DNA of 64,000 nucleotides from Alisma plantago-aquatica (lineage: Eukaryota; Streptophyta; Magnoliopsida; Alismatales; Alismataceae), in contig OY856412.1 in the NCBI GenBank assembly GCA_963693085.1, positions 345,016,957-345,080,956 of the forward strand, given 5' to 3'. This document shows positions 12,345 through 23,539 of the stretch, one piece after another. The notes under the pieces are model-generated. The model did not search any database. It was not told where the DNA came from and worked only from the letters and a program-made list of their open reading frames with translations. How positions within the stretch are numbered: position 1 is the stretch's first letter; every line of letters starts with the position of its first letter. The translations under genes were made by a program, and so were the position numbers.

Positions 12345-13734
12345 GAATACCTCGAACATAAACATTGCTCATCCTCGAGTAACACAAAATCTGAAACAGT
12401 CACCAAATGAATACTTTCAGGTCGTGTGATTACCTTCCCTTCACATCACCATTGTTTCCTAACTGCTTAGTATGATTAAGCATCCCAACTTCCTGAGACC
12501 ACTAAACACATCTTACCATATCTTCGTTCCTGAGTTTGTTTTATAACATCACTTCCTCCACACTTTTTCCTACAACAAGCATTTCTAAGAGTTTCATAAG
12601 AGTCTAGAGATACCCGCAGAACAACAAGTGTGCACCTGATCTGATACTGGTGTTTTTTATGATATTGGAGGCATTCATTGTGCCTTTCGGTAGAAAAGGG
12701 AGTGAAGGCTGGTGTGGAAGGACGACTCGAGATTTTTATTATATGATTTGCAATTTCATTTATTATATTATTTTTTGTTTGTGAATCTCTCCTCTATTTG
12801 ACTCGAGATTGGATTTATTTGTGTGCGCTTTGGCATCTTTTCTTGGTGGTACACCCCTATTAATTTGCGAGGGGTATAGAAGAAGTGGATATAGAGGGAA
12901 GTGGCGTGCTACCCCAAACTTAGGGTTTGATACTATTTTGGTTAATTTTGTTTCTTTTTGATAGATGGAGGGGTATGAAGATGATAGAAGAAGTGTAGAA
13001 GAGAGTTCAGATCAGAATGAAACTTGATTTACAATTCAGTGTACCAGGTCATTCTCTTTATCGTACTATGCTCAAATAATCACTTGATGAGGAACAGGTG
13101 GACATTTCATGTTATTGTTCTACAAGTCAGTTAGGAAGCACGACGTGTTTGATCCCTATCAGTTCGACAAATACTTGCCATTTTTGTTGAAGGATCATGA
13201 TGTTAGGATCCATAAGCTTCACTGGATGATTTCAATCAATAGGCTAGTGTCAAAAAGTGGTCATCTTTAGGAATTGCTTCAAATAAGGATGGTATAATGA
13301 TTCAGAATGCATAACTGGCGAGGTAATGACTTTTAATGAAAGTGTCAAAACTTCATCAAGTATCTGGTAAGTTTCTTTGAAAATTTTGATAAAAAATGCG
13401 GCGCTCAAATCATTAAGTCTGAGATAGATGGGTGTAGGTGGAAGGTAAAGTGCGTACCACCCACCCTCCACCCCAAACTTAGAAATTTACTCGTCCCAAG
13501 AAAACTCTAAATCCGAGATGGAGGGGAAAATTCATGCCGGTTGGACCACCAGATGTGGTTGGGTTTCAATCAGCGTGCGTCCTCCGTCTGAAAATCTCAA
13601 AGATAAAGACTAATCGGGACTCAAGATAGCATCTCGGGATGTAATTTTTTATTTAGTGCAAAATTATCTATTAAGTTAAACAAAATTAAGGAAAATTTCT
13701 AATTCAAAAATTAAAAGTAAACCGAATTTATTGA
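12345..13734 (-). other. Element A 3' non-coding region
   Basis: About 1.4 kb between the integrase end and the 3' LTR (minus sense). I find no convincing ORF. In gypsy elements of this group this interval either is untranslated or holds a decayed extra ORF. The equivalent interval in element B does hold one. Confidence 0.6.
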
Positions 13735-13750
13735 TCGGGTTGCCTCCCGA
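13735..13750 (-). other. Conserved post-integrase hairpin, element A copy
   Basis: Minus-sense TCGGG-AGGCAA-CCCGA forms a 5-bp stem with a 6-nt loop. It lies 104 nt after the end of the integrase ORF (13854). Element B has TTGGG-AGGCAA-CCCAA at the same place. The single stem difference is matched on both sides of the stem. Upstream GGTGCTTGT is also shared. Confidence 0.7.
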
Positions 13751-13853
13751 CAAGCACCTTTATTTTACGTCGATGGCTCGACTGAATCCTTCAATTATAC
13801 AGTGGATATGCTGGATTGGTGGGTTCCAGCATTGCTTCGGTGCCTATGTCAGT

Positions 13854-14900
13854 TTAGGAAAAATATCTCTTTAAGCATTGACCATTCGCCACGAATTCTC
13901 CTGACTTTTCACTCCATAGAGAGAAAGCACCATGGGGGTGTATGCTCTTGACAATGTAAGGTCTAGACCAGTGAGAACAGAGTTTCCCTGGGAATAGATT
14001 CAATTTTGAATTGAACAATAGAACTTGGTCCCCCACTTGAATGTCCTTTTTTTTAGATGACCATTGTGCCAAAGTTTTGTGCATTCTTTATAGATTTGTG
14101 CATTCTCATAAGCTGTCATCCGGAGTTCTTCTAACTCTTGGAGTTGCACAATCCTGGCTTGGCATGTTTTCTTCATATCAAAATTAAGTTGTTTTATTTC
14201 CCACCATGCTTTGTGTTTGAGTTCAACAAGCAGGTGGCAAGACTTTCCATAGATTAATCGAAATGGTATGGTTCCAAGAGGAGTCTTAAAAGTAGTTAGG
14301 TAGGCCCACAATGCATCATTGATTTTCACAGACCAATCCTTAGGGTTGTGACCAACTGTCTTTTTCAAAATAGCCTTGAGTTGACAGTTAGAAACGACTA
14401 CATGTCCACTTGTTTGTGAATGGTAGGGCGAGGCTACCTTGTGTGTTACACCATATTTTCTCAATAATCCTTCAAAGCTTCTTTCTAGGAAATGGGAACC
14501 TCTGTCGGATATCACGGTGTGTGGTACTCTGAAACGGGGAAAAATAATATCCTTGAATAATTTGATGACAGGTTTCAAATCACTAGTGATGGTTGGTACG
14601 ACCTCTACCCATTTTGAGACGTAGTCAACAGTGACTAGGATGTAGAAAAATCCATGTGAAGACGAGAATGGACCTATGTAATCCACACCCCAAAATTAAA
14701 ATATCTCGACTTCTTACCACAACTTCAGCAACATCTCATCACTCTTTGTTATGTTACTCTTTCTCTGGCACTTGTCACATGATAAAACAAAGTTGTAGGA
14801 ATCTTGAAATATGGTTGGCCAAAAGAATCCACATTGCAAAACCTTTAAAGATGTTTTCTTAGAACTCATATGGCCTCCAACTGGGCCTGAGTGACATTGC
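13854..14900 (-). pseudogene. Element A integrase (broken)
   Basis: DDE integrase of a Ty3/gypsy pol. The N-terminal zinc-binding part is readable but stop-broken from about 14900 (GGHMSSKK, CDKCQ). The core follows: VDYIGPF (first Asp), VISDRGSHF (second Asp), then VVSNCQLK where gypsy integrases have a catalytic Glu, here Gln. The C-terminal part (VGDQVLLFNSKLN, NGQCLKRYF) is in another frame; the shift falls at an 8-base A run (minus sense) near 14045. The product would be inactive. Confidence 0.9.
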
Positions 14901-15108
14901 TCTAAAATAGGTTGAGCTTCTTGTTTAGCGATACAACGTCTGTAGCGACCATCAACACATAGCTTGAATAGGTAAGGCCTATCCCAGTGATATTATCTCA
15001 CATCATGCATGAATTTCTTTAGTGGATTTCTAGTGCAGTCTGGGTGGATGATACCCACGGAGAGGTAGTTCACATAGTCCGAGTACCAAGGGGTAGCTTC
15101 TGGAATTT

Positions 15109-15489
15109 TCATAAGCTAGTCGTCTGGAAGGGATCATTAATTTGGATCTTCTCGGTTTTCAAGGTGTGGATGCGACTGAGGTGGACTGCTACAACATTCT
15201 TTGTACCTTTCTTATCTCTTATCTCAAGATCAAATTCTTGAAATAGGAGAATCCATCTGATTAACATGGGTTTAGCATCTTTCTTCTCCAGGAGGTAACA
15301 GATAGCAACATGATCCATGTAGACAATGACTTTAGAACCAATGAGGTAAGATTTGAACTTGTCAAAGGCATACACTACTATAAGAAGTTCTTTCTCAGTA
15401 GTTGCATAGTTCCTATGAGCTTCATCGAGGGTCTTCGATGCATAGTAGATCACATAATGTTTCTTTTCTATACATTGGCCTACGACAGT
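15109..15489 (-). pseudogene. Element A RNase H, 3' part
   Basis: Reads IYYASKTLDEAHRNYATTEK and YMDHVAICYLLEKKDAKPML, typical of gypsy RNase H just after RT. The upstream part, with the DAS motif (YDASDYVVRP), lies at 37955-38020, on the other side of element B. The two halves join in frame once B and one TSD copy are removed. Confidence 0.9.
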
Positions 15490-15712
15490 TGATGCGATGA
15501 TTTTGAGTCACTTTTATAGACTAGTTTTACATGTGTTTTATGTGTTGGTTCGTCACATTTGTGGTTAGTATCGAATGATTGACTCGCTTTAGTCTATAAT
15601 CTAATTTTGCATCAAATCTACTATATTTCATCTTTTTGGTTATAAATGATCATATTGAGTAAGGCTGATTTGAATTAATCTTAAATTTTAGGAAAAACGA
15701 ATATATGCAACT

Positions 15713-16036
15713 GTCGATACCATCGACATCTGTCAATAGTATCGACTCGGTCACTACAAGACAGGCATAAGGAACCAAGACGAGTCGATACCATTTACAC
15801 TGCAGTCGATGGTAGTGGGATATCTACAGCGAGCCAATAGTCAACTGGTCGATACTATCGACACAAAGTCGATACTATCGACCTCACCAGCTTCAACTTC
15901 AGATTGATGATAAAAGTGACACCTAAAGGTGTCGATACCATCGACACTAAAGTCGATGGTATCGAGTCTGCATCAGTGTGAAATGTCAGAAAAGGAAGAC
16001 GGGTTGATACCATCGACCCGCGTCGATGTTATCGAC
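15713..16036 (+). promoter_or_regulatory. GTCGATRSYATCGAC motif array, B 5' LTR
   Basis: Five loosely spaced pairs of GTCGATACCATCGAC and its reverse complement GTCGATGGTATCGAC, with variants, over 320 bp. Each pair is an inverted repeat with 15-bp arms and a short spacer. The array is upstream of the TATA-like site in the LTR, the place expected for promoter-proximal control sites. The function is inferred from position only. Confidence 0.6.
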
Positions 16037-16725
16037 GCCGTCAGATCAAGGTTTGTTACAGATCGCTTCTAATCGGACGGTGGTGATCTTTTGGTGATAA
16101 AAAGTGGTGCAAATACCTAATTACGACTACCCTAAGTGAAAAAGGACGTCATTAGTCATTGCACAAGTCTCAAGGAGGAGAGAAGAGAAGAATGGAGCCC
16201 AGAGCCACGCCCTGATCATTCCGAGAGCTACAAAAGGAGTTTTCTACTACTGAAAGGCTGTAGATCGCTCATTCTACTCCAAAGAATGCCTGAATCTCCT
16301 CTATTCAGGGGTTACATCACTTATATCCACATTTTCTCCATGTTTTCCCTTTCTCTCATCATGTTTTCATGGAGATGAACATGCGGGGCTAATCCCCTTT
16401 ATCTTTAGTGTCGGGAGTAGCCCGGGTGATTGTTGTATGACATTTTTACCATATTATTTCATAATTTGTCTCTTAAATCCGTGGTATGATTTTGTTTTCT
16501 CAGTTATATCATTATAATTGATCACCCTAATGATAATCTAATGCTTTTAATTACTTTGAAAGAAGAGTTAACGGTTGAAAAGAGATGAAATTCACATTAA
16601 CTAATAAATCCTTTGATAAAGGCGATGTATAGTTAATGGTGGAAACCCAGAGTATGGTCCTCATGCAGCTAGTTTAGGGTATATGTTAGTACTATCGTGG
16701 AACCGACCTAGATTTAGGTAGTGAA

Positions 16726-18963
16726 TGATGAGTTTTAGGGGAGGCAAAGAAGGCAGCGTAAACAATTTTTTTTCCCCAAACCCAGAACAAGGAAACGCGT
16801 CAATGTCTATACAATAGGAAAGGATGCTTTGTGGAATCATACCTTGTCCCGAGGCTTGCTCGGTGAAAATACCTTGCGGTTTGCACGGTCTTCACCTCTG
16901 GTCTTGGACGGTGTCTGTGCAACTCTTGTCGCTCCAAGACTGACGACTCCTGGTCTCACAGGGACTATCGGGATTGACAGCTGTCCTTCGAGCGGCTGAA
17001 ATCTCCTGCCTCTGAAGTAGTCCACACGGACCACCTGGAACTCCAATCTCCTTGTCCCACAAGGAATTGGAAGGAGTCACACCCTCCTGTCAGTGTACTA
17101 GTCACTAACACACTCTCCTGCCACCAATCGCTTTTTGTAATTGTCTTTCCCTTGTTGTGCCTCTGATATCGGGTAACACTTGCTCGAGCTCTCTCGGTTA
17201 CCAAAACCAGAGAGAACGACAACTTTGCAGAGCAACTGGTTGCATTGAGTTGTACTTTGAGAATCCCCCAATACCCCTATATATATAGAAGAGTCATGGG
17301 ACATGGTTCTCTATCTCGAGCAATGCGAGGCTAAAGCAGGAGTAGAAGGGTTCGAGAATTTCCACAAAAACAACCAACTGCGCAACCTAAATTGATCGTT
17401 TCATTTCTGAAATAGTCAGTTGGGGATCTGAGTCGGTCGGTTGACACCTCAACCGATCGATTGGGCAACCAACCGGTCGGTTCACTTCTGAACCGGTCAG
17501 TTTGTGGTCCTGGTCAGTTCCCGATTGACTTTCCATCTTTTGTTTCTAATTGGTATCAAATACCAATCCTCGTTTCCATAAAATTGGGCAAGTGAAACGA
17601 AAGGAAATTTCTCACCAATCCTACTTTCCCAACTTGCTCAGTAGCACCAGTTGAATCGATCGTTTCAGCACTTGAAGAAATCATTTCACCGTGTCCTTGA
17701 GACGATCGACTCACCACCTGAGCGGATCGGTTCACCAAGCTGAGCTGATAGGTTCATCACATGAGCCGATCGGTTGGGAGTGTAGATTGTGCAGAAACAA
17801 TCAATTGTAGTTTCTGTCAATCCAATACTCTAATCAATCAGTCCAACACCTTGAAGATTATGATATTGAGCTATCAATTGATTGAGTGTTAGTTGAAATA
17901 CTAAACTCCTTTATTAATTAGTCTAAATATTGTTTTTGCATAAAACTCCTCTTCCAGGTTAAATCCTATGTGTGTGACCCTGCAGGTCCATTTCACATTG
18001 GCAGTGAAAGTCCGTAACACTTATGACTTCACAAGCAAAGAGCGGTGCATAGTCACACATCAGTGCTACCCAAGTGAAATAGAAAGTTGGAGAACTACTT
18101 TCAATCCTACAATTCGTGAATCGTGTTACAGTGAATGTATAATTCTTTTGTCACTAATATCCCGAATGAACTCGAGGCATGGAACAGTCATCCTGTCAAT
18201 GTTCATTCACTTTCTTGATCTCAGAGTAGATTGGAAGAGATATGTATGACATCAATATCACATAGTGATTCACACATGCATGCACGCCTTTCTCAAACCT
18301 ACTCATCAAGTGGCCATGGATATTAAACTCCCTCAGGAGGGACAAATCCCATATCTATCACTCACCCCTCAAAAGCCCCATGTATCAAAGCCACCCAATC
18401 ATCACCTTTATAACAACCCATGTTTCAGGACTGCGTTTGATGATGTCAAAGTGTGCCCAACGACATGTGTTGAGTGTAGTGATTTCAGGTCAAAGAATCA
18501 CATTCACCATTATCACTGTGAGTACTGACTGTGACTACCATGTCATGGTTCCATGTGTCAAACTCATGGTGGGTCTGTCCGGTACACTTGTTCTCTAACA
18601 AGTACCTATGTGGTTGGTTTGATATCTCTATATCATGACTAATGAGATTTTGTCATCAACCAACACCACATTCTAGTATTGTGTGTCAGTGTGGTCTATC
18701 TACCTTCCACAATGACATCCGACTAGGGACATAACAAGAATGTACAAACTCTTAGCATCTGTATGATCTCATCGTTCAGGTCCTCAACCTGAAAGCATAC
18801 ATCATTGAGTATTGTCATTCTCTAGACATTCAATATGTTCTATCACTATCTCATATGACTGAACCAGAAAGAATTGGAAGCTTGCCTTTGATGTTTATAA
18901 AATCAATCTTAATGTATCCCTTCAATCATCCCATGATTGGCTCTAAGGGCATACATACCAATA
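16726..18963 (-). mobile_element. 3' LTR of element C
   Basis: Near-identical in layout to 23540-25770. In minus sense it starts TATTGGTATG, a mutated TGTTGGTATG. The TATA stretch is at 17278-17288. A motif array of AACCGATCGGTT type spans 17392-17776. The only ORFs are shadows. Confidence 0.9.
17392..17776 (-). promoter_or_regulatory. TGAACCGATCGGTTCA motif array, C 3' LTR
   Basis: About ten variants of the 16-bp palindrome TGAACCGATCGGTTCA or its halves, spaced about 20-35 bp apart. In minus sense the array ends about 100 bp upstream of the TATA stretch at 17278-17288. Confidence 0.6.
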
Positions 18964-21479
18964 GAATCCCACTTGCATTGTGAGACAATCACCCTTGAAT
19001 AATATTCATAGTGATCTTCAAACATGTCCCACATGTTACTGTGCTCTAGTGCGATCATAGTGAGTAATGGCAATACCTTGCCAAAGTCAGTATAAATTGC
19101 ATGTCTCACGTCTCTTCGCTGTACGTCACACGTATGAGATGGAGTTGTCGTCATATGCGATCTAGTATTCCTTTGCTACTTTAGCCCCATTGCATGATCA
19201 AGGATTCAGTACTTGTCATCAATGAGAGGAATATATATAAGTTCATCTCATGAACTTCCAGATCCATGTAGTATCCACTGCTGTTCTCTAACGCATAGAT
19301 ACTCGACATTTCCTTTTAAATGGTTTTATTGGAACACTTCCAATTAACAACAAACTTTCAATTTTGTATATCCTATATATATATTTTGCGATTAATTTTC
19401 TGTCCTTTCAGAAGTTCGCATCAATGGCACTCTTTACATTGAAATCTTCCTTATATCCATAGAACTAGTACTTTTCAAGTACTTATCAAGTTCTCATGGT
19501 ATTCCAGTAACCCTTACTGAAAGTAGACAGACATCCACTCGTCATGTCTCACATATGAGTTATCAGGATGAGCACATCATATTGCCATGTCCTACATACA
19601 AGATGATAAATTCATTTTGTTCTTGACATGTTGATACATGCAAGATAATAGGATGATTACATACATGATAGATCCACTCCATGTAACATGGACAAATTTT
19701 CTCCCACTGAATCTGTGCATACTGAACCCTTCAGTACAGATTGCCAATGTATGCTTTCTCTTTTTAGGTCAAGAGGTTTTCGAGAACTATCTCTATAGAT
19801 CTCTATTCCTATCACATAGGAAACATCTCTATCTTCCTTAAAGATAATTTCCACTTTTAGATTTCCATTCTAGAACATTTCCATTTCACATCTATATGTC
19901 GAATGTGAACACGCTCCCACTAAATCACAGATCCCTTCTTTATCTTGACATATCAGTCAACCCCTTTGACTATATCATCAATGTAAAGATCCAATTCTGA
20001 GTTGCTTGTACTCAATCAATCACATTGATTAGTCCATTGTAACTTATAGACTTCATTTGCATTAGTGGATTCATAAGCCTTATAGGTTGTGTCACGTACA
20101 CATCCTTGTTTCATTCCTCATAGGAATGTGGTTCTAGTATCCATATGCCAAATGTCTTAGTCATTAAGCAACGAACAAGCATCATCCTTCTCAAAATGTT
20201 ATCCATGTATCTTAACACTTAAGATTCATTTGCACTTATGGATTTCATCCAATGGGTGCTACCATCGAGGTCATACCTTATGGTTCACATGGATGTCATT
20301 TAGGATGTAATGGTCATAAACCATAACTCAAAGTTTGGTTCCTCATATTCATCTAGATAGTTGACTCATCACATGAACAACTCATCACATAGATAATTGA
20401 GATGTATCTGTTAAGGATATAAGAACTCGCAACCCTTGTGATTCTTAATTTCTTTTATTAGTGTGGGGTATTCTTTTATTAAGAAGAATTGAATTATTTG
20501 ATAATCATTATCTAACTCCTTAGAGTATGATTCCTTCTTGATTTAGACATCACCATGCCTTAATCATGAGTTCACTATGATACACTATCATAATCACTCA
20601 TAAGGATCTCAAACATTTGGTCCAAGTATTTCATTCATTGATCTCATCAAGAATTAACACTTTACCAAATTTGCACTTCATCTATGATAATCTTAAACAC
20701 TTCAAGATATTCATATTGGTATTTCTCTAAACTCCATTTGAAGTATTAGCATTTGTTCCAATAGGTATGTAAATACATCACATGTATCATACCTAATAGG
20801 ATAATCATTCTCCCTCTACCTTTAGTGAAGATTGATTAATCATGTCCAAGATATTCATGTCTCTTACTGGTTCTCTAACCAAAAGAGTCTAGATTTATCC
20901 ATCACATGGAAACTAGAAATGAATTTCTCATGATTGATGCTAATTTGATTGTTTGAGTTATCTATAACTTTTAGGTATCATTTTATCTTATGCATATCAA
21001 ATACCACAAGATAAACAAGGCATTGCCACAAAGATCATATCTTTAGAAATTGAAACATCTTATTAATGATTGCCATCATTGTCATACAATATGCAAAAAT
21101 AAAGTGTTTCTATATATTGGCAAATATGAAATATCAGTTCATAATTGTATTACATGGCTTTTAGGTTGAAAATAAACTAAAGTACTCCTATCTATGGAAG
21201 AAACACTTGCTCCAATGATGGGTACTCCTTTCTTGGTCCTTTCATAAACTTCTTTGTGGATATTGCATATCATATATGACATATCCATATCTTGGTATCA
21301 TATGCCTCAGATAAAGAAGTGGTTCATTTCATGATACCTTAGGTGGAGATCTCCATCCCCTCCTTCATCTTCTTTTGTTCTTCCAGATATAGAGGGCAAT
21401 TCCGTCATACTCCCTTTCCCCATGTGCCTTGAGGTTGAAGACGGCTTGGACTGCTGGCTAGCATCAGAACACTTCTTTG
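18964..21479 (-). pseudogene. Element C pol remnants
   Basis: Copia pol, badly decayed. The clearest part is RT at 19657-19854 (EDRDVSYVIGIEIYRDSSRK), with further RT/RNase H-like sequence down to the 3' LTR. The interval is only 2.5 kb, too short for a whole protease-integrase-RT-RNase H frame, so deletions are likely as well as stops. No catalytic motif survives in an open frame. Confidence 0.7.
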
Positions 21480-22079
21480 CTTTTCCCTTGCCCTTGCCCT
21501 TAAGACTTACTTATCATTGATCTCATCAAAGATTAGGGTTAGTCTTTCTTCATATTTGCCTCTACTGTCCTCAACATGTCCAACAACTTTGTCAACGCTT
21601 GTCAAAGTTGTTCATGTTGTAGTTTATCATGAACTGTATGATTCTCGCAACATATGCAGTATCATACCAATAGCCAACTCTTGGCTCAGAGGGAATCATT
21701 CTTAGTCAGGTTTTCTACATACCCAATCACATTGAGTGTGTGAATACCTTACTGGATCTCCTTCTGTCATGACATACTAGGACAGTGTCTTGGAGACATC
21801 ATATGTCTCATGTTGTCACTGTAACTCATAGTTCAGAGAACACAACATCAAGCACTTTGCATCAATGGCATCATCATAATGCTTATTGTAAGCATCCCTT
21901 TCTGCCTTCGGTGCATTAGGAGCAGTTTCCTCTAGAATTGGAGTATCTAGGACATAGAGCTTTTGCTCATGAGTGAGAACAATTCTCAATGTCCTATACC
22001 AGTCGTGGAAGTTTGTCCCATTTAGCTTGTCCTTTTCAAGGACCGAACGCAAAGAAAAGGGATTGTTGTGTGTTGCCAT
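21480..22079 (-). pseudogene. Element C gag (broken)
   Basis: Starts at the ATG at 22079 with FSLRSVLEKDKLNGTNFHDW, the typical beginning of a plant copia gag (UBN2-type). An open 87 aa is followed by a stop at the codon before 21816, then a recognisable continuation (ELAIGMILHMLRE, MNYNMNNFDK) with further stops. A basic Lys/Gly-rich stretch near 21490 fits the gag C-terminal part. Confidence 0.8.
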
Positions 22080-23526
22080 TTGTACTACAAAAGGAAAAAT
22101 GCAATTTTAGTCCAAAAACTCATTTTTGACTTATTTGATTGATTTGAAAAGTTGATGATATAATTATGCCTTTAATTAATTATCACTCCCACTATTTTAC
22201 TTCAAATTGATAGCCCTCACCATCAATTCAGAAGATTGCAGCGTACAACCTTCTAGTGGGCAAGATCCTGAAATCCTCTAAGTCATGGACCAGCTAGGTC
22301 TGTCACCCACAACTTAGATCTCTTAGGTAGGTAACTCTTGCCAATTGCATCATATGCAACTCTTGATAAGATGTCATATGCAACTCCTTGCCATGATCAT
22401 CTCCATGCCTCAACGTGCTAGATCCTATCTAGGTCACCTTGTTAAGTCGGACCCAAAGCAAACACGATGAATATGCACCCTGCTAGGCCAGACCCACATA
22501 TCCATCCTTCACGCTTCCACGAGATAGACGGTGCACCATGCTAGGGCGTGCCCAAACTTGGTCGATCAAGATTTTCACGTGTGTCACATTTAGAAGGCAT
22601 CTAAAACTTAATATTTAATGAGGGATTTGGTTTTATATACATATACATATCCAATCACCACAATACATAGTATGTATCATATACATGCTATATCCCACTG
22701 AAAACATGCAAAACGATAAAAGTGATGATTATGGCCATCCTAATGTGATTCCTCGAGCCAAGAGGAATCATGGTCATCTAGGTCTACATCACATGCAACC
22801 TGTACAAGATGAACTTTTTGCTTTGCCTTTCTGGGTTTGATCAACTCACCACATGACTGATCGGCTAGCCATCAGGCCGGTCGGCTAGGTGCCACCAGCC
22901 GATCGGTTGGCTCCTCCAACCGATCGGTTCACCTGGTCGTCGTGCATCTCGTCATGGGCACCACCCACTCGTCTCTCTCCTAGAACTGGTCATCAACTGA
23001 TCGGCTCACTCCTTGAATCGATCGTCCGGAACGTCAACCGATCATTTCACACCTTGAACCGATCGTCTCAGTTGTCGTCAAGATGTCCGCCATTCTTCGA
23101 CATAACATGAAATAAAATCTATCCTATTTTACATTCTAAAAGAGAAACCTCGAGTTACATTCGAGGGGAGAAAAGGTAGGAAAGAAATCTTGAATTATTT
23201 CGAGTTACATCAGGAATAGGAGAAGGAAGATCGGTGCACAGACCGAGATGCAAGTAACCACATAAAACCATACACATATAGGGTTTATTGGTCATAACCA
23301 CACTATACATCCACCACATAACTCATTTAAGGGCGACGCGTATCGAGTGCATTAATATTACATATCATATATGCAATAAATAAAGCCAATTAATATTACT
23401 CATGATTTGTGGATTTAGGATTGGACATGCATAAAGCCAATTTTATTCGCATCATATGCAATAAATAAAGGTGACAAACCAAAATCGATCATATCGATAA
23501 TCCCAAAGAACAGAGCATTTGACGTG
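22080..23526 (-). other. Element C 5' leader
   Basis: 1.45 kb of untranslated leader between PBS and gag, long for a copia element. It contains a second block of the LTR-type palindromes (22856-23067) and a minus-strand TATATAAAA at 22631-22639. No ORF was recognised. Confidence 0.6.
22856..23067 (-). promoter_or_regulatory. AACCGATCGGTT motif array in C leader
   Basis: At least eight sites related to ACCGATCGGTT (for example CCGATCGGTTGG and AACCGATCGGTTCAC) in 210 bp. This is the same motif as in the LTRs of C. A TATATAAAA lies about 215 bp downstream in minus sense, ahead of gag. Confidence 0.55.
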
Positions 23527-23538
23527 GCTCTGATACCA
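23527..23538 (-). other. Primer binding site of element C
   Basis: TGGTATCAGAGC (minus sense), the standard site for initiator tRNA-Met. One base separates it from the 5' LTR end at 23540. Confidence 0.9.
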
Positions 23539-23539
23539 C

